This document shows positions 57,727-64,000 of a stretch of 64,000 nt of DNA, in pieces; the stretch's first letter is position 1; every line of letters starts with the position of its first letter. The notes beneath the pieces are model-generated. The model was not told the DNA's origin, made no database searches, and saw only the letters and a list, made by a program, of their open reading frames with translations. Both the position numbers and the translations under genes were made by a program. The stretch lies in contig NC_134022.1 in assembly GCF_040712315.1 (NCBI RefSeq), positions 5,270,001 through 5,334,000 on the forward strand. The letters run 5' to 3'. Origin of the DNA: Castanea sativa (lineage: Eukaryota; Streptophyta; Magnoliopsida; Fagales; Fagaceae).

Positions 57727-58520
57727 GGATCCGAGGACCATTCCTTACATAAATTTGCTTAACACTTAAAGATACAAAACTTTAAAATCCGATCTAACAA
57801 ACAGTAAGGCACTAATTTCCAGACGCAATAAGAAATTAACTTTAATCAAGTTTGCGGTTCGAGAACAAGACTTAACCAAGTTGCTGTTTGATTATTTAGA
57901 TCAGTAACTTCAAATGTTAATTTTCCCAAAGTAGGAGGTCCGAGGACCCGGCATAACTAAGGTTCTGTTTAACAAATGACAAGACATCAATTTCCACAAG
58001 GTTTGTGGTCCGAGGACTACACTTAACTGAGTTTCTGTTTGATTCTTAGGAATAGTAACTTCAAATGTTAATTTTCCCAAAGTAGGAGGTCCGAGGACCC
58101 GGCATAACTAAGGTTCTGTTTAACAAGTGACAAGATATCAATTTCCACAAGGTTTGTGGTCCGAGGACTACACTTAACCAAGTTTCTGTTTGATTCTTAG
58201 GAATAGTAACTTCAAATGTTAATTTTCCCAAAGTAGGAGGTCCGAGGACCCGGCATAACTAATGTTCTGTTTAACAAGTGACAAGACATCAATTTCCACA
58301 AGGTTTGTGGTCCGAGGACTACACTTAACCGAGTTTCTATTTGATTCTTAGGAATAGTAACTTCCAATGTTAATTTTCCCAAAGTAGGAGGTCCGAGGAC
58401 TCGGCATAACTAAGGTTCTGTTTAACAAATGACAATACATCAATTTCCACAAGGTTTGTGGTCCGAGGACTACACTTAACCGAGTTTCTGTTTGATTCTT
58501 AAAAGTAGTAATTGCATGCG
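57727..58520. repeat. 151-bp tandem array inside the retrotransposon
   Basis: AGTAACTTC starts at 57903, 58054, 58205 and 58356, with AGTAATTGC at 58507: four full units of exactly 151 bp. A diverged partial unit lies upstream (from about 57727, GGTCCGAGGACC). Each unit carries TAGGAGGTCCGAGGACCCGG and GGTTTGTGGTCCGAGGACTA. The array separates the 3' end of the opposite-strand ORF from the 3' end of pol. Confidence 0.95.
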
Positions 58521-58569
58521 TCAGAGGTACTCATAACTTTGAAATGTTAACTGACAAAAGCACATTTTA

Positions 58570-59061
58570 TTAATAATAATACCTTCTAAGATTATTTACA
58601 TTCCATGGGCGTGGTACAATTCTTTCATCTAGGTCAGCTAGCCGATATGACCCTATGCCTGCTACTGAAACAATGCGATAGGGGCCTTCCTAGTTGGGTC
58701 CTAGCTTACCCCAAGCTGGGTTCTTAGAGGTGCCAACAACTTTTCTTAGCACAAGATCACCAGGTGCAAGTGGCCTTAGCTTCACGTGGGCATCATATCC
58801 TTGTTTTAGCTACTGTTGATAATAAGCCATTTGGACCATAGCTGCCTCGCGCCGTTCCTCAAGTAAATCAAGACCTTTCTCCAGGAGTCCCTTGTTATTC
58901 TTTGGGCTAAAAGAGCTCGTATTTAGGGTAGGAAAACCAGATTCCAGAGGTATCACTGCCTCGGCTCCATAAGTCATAGAGAATGGCGTTTCTCTAGTGG
59001 ATCTACGCGGTGTGGTCTGATACGTCCACAGAACATGAGGGAGCTCTTCTACCCTTCGCAT
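58570..59061 (-). pseudogene. Integrase C-terminal region of pol, broken
   Basis: The frame continues the integrase core after a frameshift near 59055-59065. It reads EELPHVLWTYQTTPRRST, then after a TAG at 58810 continues with KLRPLAPGDLVLRK and, after another TAG at 58690, EGPYRIVSVAGIGSYRLADL. These are the C-terminal integrase region and SH3-like tail of gypsy elements. The natural stop is the TAA at 58570-58572. This part would help bind DNA during integration. Confidence 0.85.
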
Positions 59062-59404
59062 CGTCCAACCTCTTCTTGAGCCCGTTGACTATGACCTTGT
59101 TAATGGCCTCGGCTTGTCCATTTCCCTGAGGATAAGCTGGGGTGGAGTACCCATTTATGATACCCATGTCACCGCAATACTTCTTGAAAGCTTTGCTGTC
59201 AAATTGGACACCATTATCTGATATAAGTGTATGTGGTATTCCAAATCTAGTGACGATGTTCTTCCACACAAACTTCTTGGAATCAACATCTCTAATGTTT
59301 GCCAAGGGCTCCGCCTCGACCCATTTAGTAAAGTAATCCGTTCCTACAAGCAGCCATCTTTTGTTACCTGCTGCCCTCGAAAATGACCCCACTATGTCCA
59401 ATCC
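59062..59404 (-). pseudogene. Integrase catalytic core of pol
   Basis: The core retains the D,D-35-E triad: Asp in GTDYFTKW, Asp in ISDNGVQF, and Glu in QGNGQAEAIN, with 35 residues between the last two. It is in frame with the RT segment but separated from it by a TGA at 59405. It ends at a frameshift near 59060, where a few bases appear deleted after the LKKRLDDAKG segment. The enzyme would insert the DNA copy into the host genome. Confidence 0.9.
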
Positions 59405-61465
59405 TCACTGTGCGAAGGGCCAAGGACTGGAAAGGGGGTTAAGAACTCCTCCAGGTTGATGGATGTTAGGGGCGAACCTCTGGCATTGATCACATTTCCT
59501 GGCGTAGCCTTGTGCCTCCCTTTGCATATTGGGCCACCAATAACCCTGAGTCAGAGCTCTGTGGGCCAAGGACCTTCCCCCAGTGTGGCTGCCATAAATC
59601 CCTTCATGCAGTTCTTCCAGAAGTGCTTCCGTTGAGTCAGGGTGCACACACAGCAAGTACGGTCCTGAAAAGGATCGTTTATACAGTTTCTGATCCTTGG
59701 ACAACCAGAAGCGTGGCCCCTTTCGACGTATCTTATCTGCTTCCGATTTGTCCTCGGGAAGGATGTCATTCTTAAGAAAAGACACGACCGGGTCAATCCA
59801 ACTAGGTCCAGGCCTTACTAGATGGATGCGAGCCACATTGATGGGGGTAAGAGTTGGCTTTAGCAAATAATCCACAAGGATAATCCTGGGCAAACCTTGA
59901 GCCGAAGATGTTGCCAATATGGCGAAAGAGTCTGCATGGGTGTTTCCACTCCTAGGAATGTGAGCCAAGGCAAAGGAGTCAAATTCAGCTTGCTGACGTT
60001 TGACCTGGGCCAAATATTCCTGCATTCTGGGGTCTCTAGCCTCCATGGTCCCCATGACTTGGCCGACCACTAACTGAGAGTCCGAGAACACATGAATTTC
60101 CCTTCCACCCATCCTACGTACCATCTGCATGCCTACCAAGACTGCTTTATACTCGGCCTCATTGTTAGTAGCCGAGAAAGCCAATCTTAAAGATTTTTCG
60201 AAGACAATTCCTTCAGGGGATATTAGAACAAGTCCAACACCAAACCCTCTCTGATTAGCAGCCCCATCCATATACACTTTCCAAGCTGAGGGCACTGCGG
60301 CCGTGATCACTCCAACTGATTTTCCATCCATGTGTGCTTCTTTTAGAGTTTCTTCTAGCAATGGTTCAGTAAACTCCGCCACCAAGTCAGCGAGGACCTG
60401 ACCCTTCACCGAGGTGCGAGGCTTGTATTTAACGTCAAAAGCCCCCAGGACGGTCCCCCACTTTGCTATCCTGCCTGAGTAGTCGGCACTACGTAGCACT
60501 GCCTTGAGGGGCAACTGGGTCAGGACAACCACGGTGTGGGACTGGAAATAATGAGGAATCTTTCGCGTGGCATGAACTACGGCCAGAAGTGCTTTCTCCA
60601 AGGGTAGATAACGCACCTCGGCTTCGTTTAAAGATTTTCTAACGTAGTATACCGGCATTTGCACCCCGTCATCATTCCTTATAAGGACCAGGCTGACCGC
60701 ATGGACAGCCACTGCCAGATAAGCAAATAAGACCTCGTCCGCCTCAGGACGAGACGAAATGGGCGGCCGAGAAAGATATTGCTTGAGTTGTTGGAAAGCT
60801 AACGCGCAGTCCTCGGTCCATTGGAACCCTTTCCATTTGTTCAACAACTGAAAGAAAGGACGACATCGGTCAGCCGACCGAGATATAAATCTATTCAAGG
60901 CGGCAATCATTCCGGTTAATTTCTGGACTTCTTTTGGGTTCCGAGGAGGTTGCAAGTCCTGAATAGCCTTAACCTGTGTTGGGTTTACCTCTATGCCTTT
61001 ATGAGTGATCATGTATCCCAAAAATTTTCCAGACCCAACGCCGAAAGAGCATTTTGAGGCGTTAAGGCGCAGCTTATACTTTCTTAACACCTGAAAGGTG
61101 TCAGCCAGGTCTCTCACGTGCGAGGGTATTGTTTTGCTCTTCACCACCATATCATCCACATATACTTCAACGGTCTTTCCCAGTTGCTGTTCAAACATTC
61201 TAGTCATCATCCTCTGGTAGGTAGCCCCAGCATTCTTCAAACCAAATGGCATGACCTTATAATGATAATTTCCCGTTGGAGTAATGAAAGCAGTCTTCTC
61301 TTGATCCTCCAATGCCAAGGGAATCTGGTGATACCCCTGGAAGGCGTCTAGAAAACTCATCCTGGGATGTTCGACAGTAGCATCCACCAGTTGATCAATA
61401 CGAGGCATTGGGAACGAATCCTTGGGGCAGGCCTTGTTCAGATCAGTAAAGTCCACACATACCCT
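59405..61465 (-). pseudogene. Pol: reverse transcriptase, RNase H, archaeal-type RNase H, integrase zinc finger
   Basis: This 685-codon open segment of pol is limited by TGA codons at 61466 and 59405. Numbered from the GTG at 61456, the RT catalytic YVDD is at residues 99-102, preceded by SFLDAFQGYHQIPLA and MPFGLKNAGATYQ. A gypsy-type RNase H follows at about 232-362. A second, archaeal-type RNase H spans about 392-515, with Asp397 (MDGA), Glu434, Asp459 and Asp509 (HADS), characteristic of the Tat lineage. The integrase zinc finger has His617, His624, Cys655 and Cys658. All catalytic residues I can check are intact, yet the flanking stops prevent a full polyprotein. Confidence 0.93.
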
Positions 61466-61609
61466 TCATGTCCCATTCTTCTTTTTAACAACAACAGTAT
61501 GGGCCAACCACTCGGGGTAGAAAAATTCTTTGATAGCCTCAGCCCTCTTGAGTTTAAGAACCTCTTCCTTCACAGCCTCAGAATGTTCTCTGGAAGATCG
61601 CCGAGGTGG

Positions 61610-61876
61610 CTACCTTCTCGAAGCAATAGCTGGGTTGACATTTAAATGATGACAAATGAAGCTCGGATCAACGCCTGGAGCTTCATAAGGATCCCACGCA
61701 AAAACATCAATATTGTCCTTTAAAAATTCTAACAATTCCATCTTCTCTTGGTGCGGCAAAAGTATACCGACTTGAAAGAACCTCTCTGGGTCTCTGGCTA
61801 CTGGAAACTTTTCTAACTCCTCACAATGTGTCTCCTCTCCTGTCACCATTCCGGATGAATCAGGAGCTACTAACTA
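61610..61876 (-). pseudogene. Pol segment between protease and RT
   Basis: The frame carries FPVARDPERFFQVGILLPHQ and NIDVFAWDPYEAPGVDP, the linker that precedes RT in plant gypsy elements. TAG codons at 61877 and 61874 and at 61610 bound it, in the same frame as its neighbours. Downstream (61469-61609) the frame is open again through EAIKEFFYPEWLAHTVVVKK up to the TGA at 61466. Confidence 0.85.
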
Positions 61877-62788
61877 CTATAAGTCTTTGGTGAGTAAAGC
61901 CGAAGGCTCGGCTTCTATCTGATGCAGTACTGCTGCCGATATGCACTGCCTGGCCACCGATTGGTTGCCGAGGATTTCCTCAACACATTCCTTCGAGGGG
62001 AACTTAACTTTAACATGCAAGGTAGAGGAGACAGCTCCAAGCACGTGCAGCCAAGGCCTGGCGAGGATGGTTGTATATGGAGAGTACGCGTCAACCACAA
62101 TGAAATCCACTTCAACCGTTTCTGAGCCGGATTGAACGGGCAAACGGATCTGTCCCTTCGGCACAACGGCTCTCCCTTCAAAGCTTATAAGTGGCGAATC
62201 ATAAGGAGTAAGATCTTCCAACTTCAACCTTAACCCCTTAAATAGATCAGGGTACATGATATCTGCACCGCTGCCCTGATCTATCATCACCCTCCTCACA
62301 TCGTAATTCCCTATCCTAAGCGTAACTACAAGGGCATCTTCATGGGGCTGGATAGTCCCTACCTTATCCTCGTCGGAGAATCCTAAGACGGGCAAAGTGC
62401 CCTTCATCCTCTTCGGCCTGCTGCCCGCATCCTCGGCCTGAGAATGGGAAACCGCCATCACCCTAGTGGGACCTGAGCCGGTCCTACCAGGTGCAGCGAA
62501 GATAACATTGATTGTTCCCAATGCCGGCCGAGACGAATTGTTCCTCTGATTGTTTGAGCCGGACTGGCTGCCTTGACCAGTAGGTTGACACAAGTGCTGC
62601 TTCAGTTTTCCTTCACTGACAAGCTGCTCCAAATGGTTCCAAAGGGTCCGACAGTTCTCGGTAGTGTGGCCCACATCCTGATGGTACTGACAAAAGAGGT
62701 TCGGATTCCTCTTCGCAGGGTCTCCTGCTATCTTAACAGGCCATTTGAAGAAGGGTTCCTTACGAACTTTCTCTAACAACTGATGCAC
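61877..62788 (-). pseudogene. Gag zinc knuckle and aspartic protease
   Basis: The segment starts in frame just after the gag-terminating TGA at 62795. It carries a zinc-knuckle-like motif, CQYHQDVGHTTENC (Cys33, His36, His41, Cys46), and a retropepsin-like active site, VMIDQGSGADIMYPDLF (Asp170). This protease would cut the polyprotein. The segment ends at consecutive TAG TAG codons. The downstream part (KVKFPSKECVEEILGNQSVA) is the usual linker. Confidence 0.88.
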
Positions 62789-62794
62789 TGGTTC

Positions 62795-63889
62795 TCAGAA
62801 CACAGTGCTCACGGCCTGAGGTGCTACCGAGCCGGACTGCCCAACGTAATCTCTCCTCGGCCTGTTGTTGTGGTACCTGTCCGACCTGAAATCCCTTCTC
62901 TCCTGCGGGATAACCTTCTCCTTTCCCTTACCTTGCTGTTGGTCTTCCTCCACTCTCTTATACTCGTCAATACGGTCCATGAGGTGACGTACACTACGGA
63001 CGGGCTTTTTAGTCAAAGAATTTCTCAGGTCGTGATCAGTAGGAAGGCCTACCTTAAAGGTATTAAGCGCCACCTCATCAAAGTCGCCATCTATTTCATT
63101 AAACATCTCCCAGTAACGGTCGGAGTATGCTTTCATCGTCTCCCCTTCCCTCATGGTCATGGATAACAGCGAGTCCAATGGCCGGGGTACTCTGCTACAC
63201 GTAATGAACCACGAAGCAAATGCTTGAGTAAGCTCCCCAAATGAACATATAGACCCCGCTTTAAGGCCGTTGAACCATCTCATAGCAACGGGTCCCAGGC
63301 TAGAGGGGAAAACTTTACACATCAGGGTCTCGTTGTGAGAGTGCACTGCCATCCTCTGGTTAAAGTGACTCACATGCTCCACCGGATCAGTCCGGCCATT
63401 GTATATGGTAAAAGTGGGTTGAGTAAACCTCCTGGGAAGCCTACCCTTCTCAATCCTCCGTGTAAACGGAGATTTGGAGAGTTGGTGCAACGCCCTACTC
63501 ATAACATCGTTGCCTAAGCCCCTAGAACGAAGCTTCTTACGTCTGCGGGTTGGCTGGTCGTCCTCTTCACCGGAGGACGTTGCACTGGTGGGGGAGCGCG
63601 ACCTTAAGCTGTAGCCACCTCCCCTATCCTCCTCCGAGGAAGAATTAGACGAGGACGGTGAAAACCTTCGTTTAGCACGGCGCAACTTCCTCTTCAAACG
63701 ATTGATTTCCCTCTGCATGGACTCAGAACCCTCCTCGTGGGTAGTGCTACCCCCACCATGAGTATGGCTAGCCCCTGGGTATTTTGTGTGGACGCTTCCC
63801 TCACGATCCCTTCGACGTTCAAGACGCTCGAAATGATCCTCCGGTTGTGATCCCTGTGACTCTGCATGGTGAGCACCTAAGCCTGCCAT
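62795..63889 (-). pseudogene. Gag (capsid) of the gypsy element
   Basis: The 364-codon frame begins with an ATG at 63889, 46 bp downstream of the primer-binding region. It has a charged, Ser/Arg-rich N-terminus and a retrotransposon gag domain (PF03732-like) with MRWFNGLKAGSICSFGELTQ, WFITCSRVPRPLDSLLSMTM and EGETMKAYSDRYWEMFNEID. It would form the virus-like particle core. A TGA at 62795-62797 separates it from the zinc knuckle in the same frame, possibly from a CGA codon by C-to-T change. Confidence 0.9.
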
Positions 63890-63917
63890 AGTATCCCTAC
63901 TCTTCTAGACTAGATTT

Positions 63918-63935
63918 CCCACAGACGGCGCCAAT
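63918..63935 (-). other. Primer-binding site
   Basis: Immediately inside the 5' LTR, separated by AT, the minus strand reads TGGCGCCGTCTGTGGG. The first nine bases fit the CGGCGCCA 3' end of a plant tRNA, perhaps tRNA-Asp; the tRNA assignment is inferred. This is where minus-strand DNA synthesis would start. Confidence 0.7.
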
Positions 63936-64000
63936 TGTAAGTGCACAATTGCACCTGGACCCAAAGACGATCACGGGCTCAGGCCCAATGAACCTTAAAC
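63936..64000 (-). repeat. 5' LTR, truncated by the window edge
   Basis: TGTAAGTGCACAATT begins here, and the 65 bp present are identical to 53607-53671. The remaining roughly 627 bp and the right target duplication lie beyond the window. Confidence 0.93.

Larger units (their letters stand above)
53607..64000 (-). mobile_element. Tat/Ogre-lineage Ty3-gypsy retrotransposon, nearly complete, decayed ORFs
   Basis: On the minus strand the order is 5' LTR (from 63936, cut by the window), primer-binding site, gag, protease, RT, RNase H, archaeal-type RNase H, integrase, a 151-bp tandem array, an opposite-strand ORF, and the 3' LTR (53607-54298). A second archaeal-type RNase H and an extra ORF between pol and the 3' LTR are features of the Tat lineage. 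The gag-pol frame is continuous apart from eight stop codons and one frameshift. The left flank TTTAC (53602-53606) should recur beyond the right end if the element is intact. Confidence 0.93.

Noticed and set aside
57727..58520. Regularly spaced repeats as a CRISPR-like array
   Set aside because: The whole 151-bp unit is repeated with no unique spacers, and it sits inside a plant retrotransposon.
59512..59775. Plus-strand open frames overlapping pol (also 61118-61645 and 61922-63517)
   Set aside because: These are antisense shadows of the gag-pol frame, with no independent start context or family motif.

Overview
The window is nuclear DNA from a dicotyledonous plant. It is AT-rich and gene-poor, with canonical GT-AG introns, plant-specific protein families and dense layers of plant transposons. 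The TE and SINE types suggest a woody eudicot, perhaps Fagales; this is an inference from general resemblance, not a result. There are no tRNA or rRNA genes, CRISPR arrays or operons.

Only three host genes can be supported. An intronless-CDS VQ-motif gene of the HAIKU1 (IKU1/VQ14) type lies at 6252-7169 (+), with a probable 5'UTR intron. An intronless abscisic-acid receptor of the PYR1/PYL1 type lies at 33843-34505 (-). An unrecognised four-exon gene lies at 46544-48429 (-); I reconstructed it from splice sites, and it encodes about 193 aa. The three are far apart and show no functional link.

Region by region: 1-5.5 kb holds a solo LTR (236-913), MITEs, and a decayed hAT-like element (1665-3239) that received a second solo LTR with a perfect 5-bp target duplication. 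The IKU1-type gene occupies 5.7-7.9 kb. From 10.6 to 18.8 kb there is a tandem segmental duplication whose second copy gained two hAT elements; the first copy preserves both empty sites. From 19 to 31 kb there are MITEs, SINEs and local tandem duplications. Two hAT-type elements lie at 27608-28680 and 28721-30187, and the second carries a broken fragment of the plant ALIX (BRO1-domain) gene. From 33 to 46 kb there is the ABA receptor, further hAT elements and otherwise featureless AT-rich DNA. From 50.7 to 53.6 kb there is a family of AT-rich repeats, including a large fold-back around an (AAT)n loop.

The last 10.4 kb (53607 to beyond 64000) is one Tat/Ogre-lineage Ty3-gypsy retrotransposon on the minus strand. 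It has gag, protease, reverse transcriptase, RNase H, a second archaeal-type RNase H and integrase. All lie in one reading frame broken by eight stop codons, with one frameshift near the integrase end. Downstream of pol is a 151-bp tandem array and a long intron-containing ORF on the opposite strand. Its right LTR is cut by the window edge; the 65 bp visible are identical to the left LTR.

The most notable observations are the ALIX capture by a hAT element, the antisense spliced ORF in the retrotransposon, the contrast between its decayed ORFs and its matching LTR ends, and the duplicated locus that works as a natural empty-site control.
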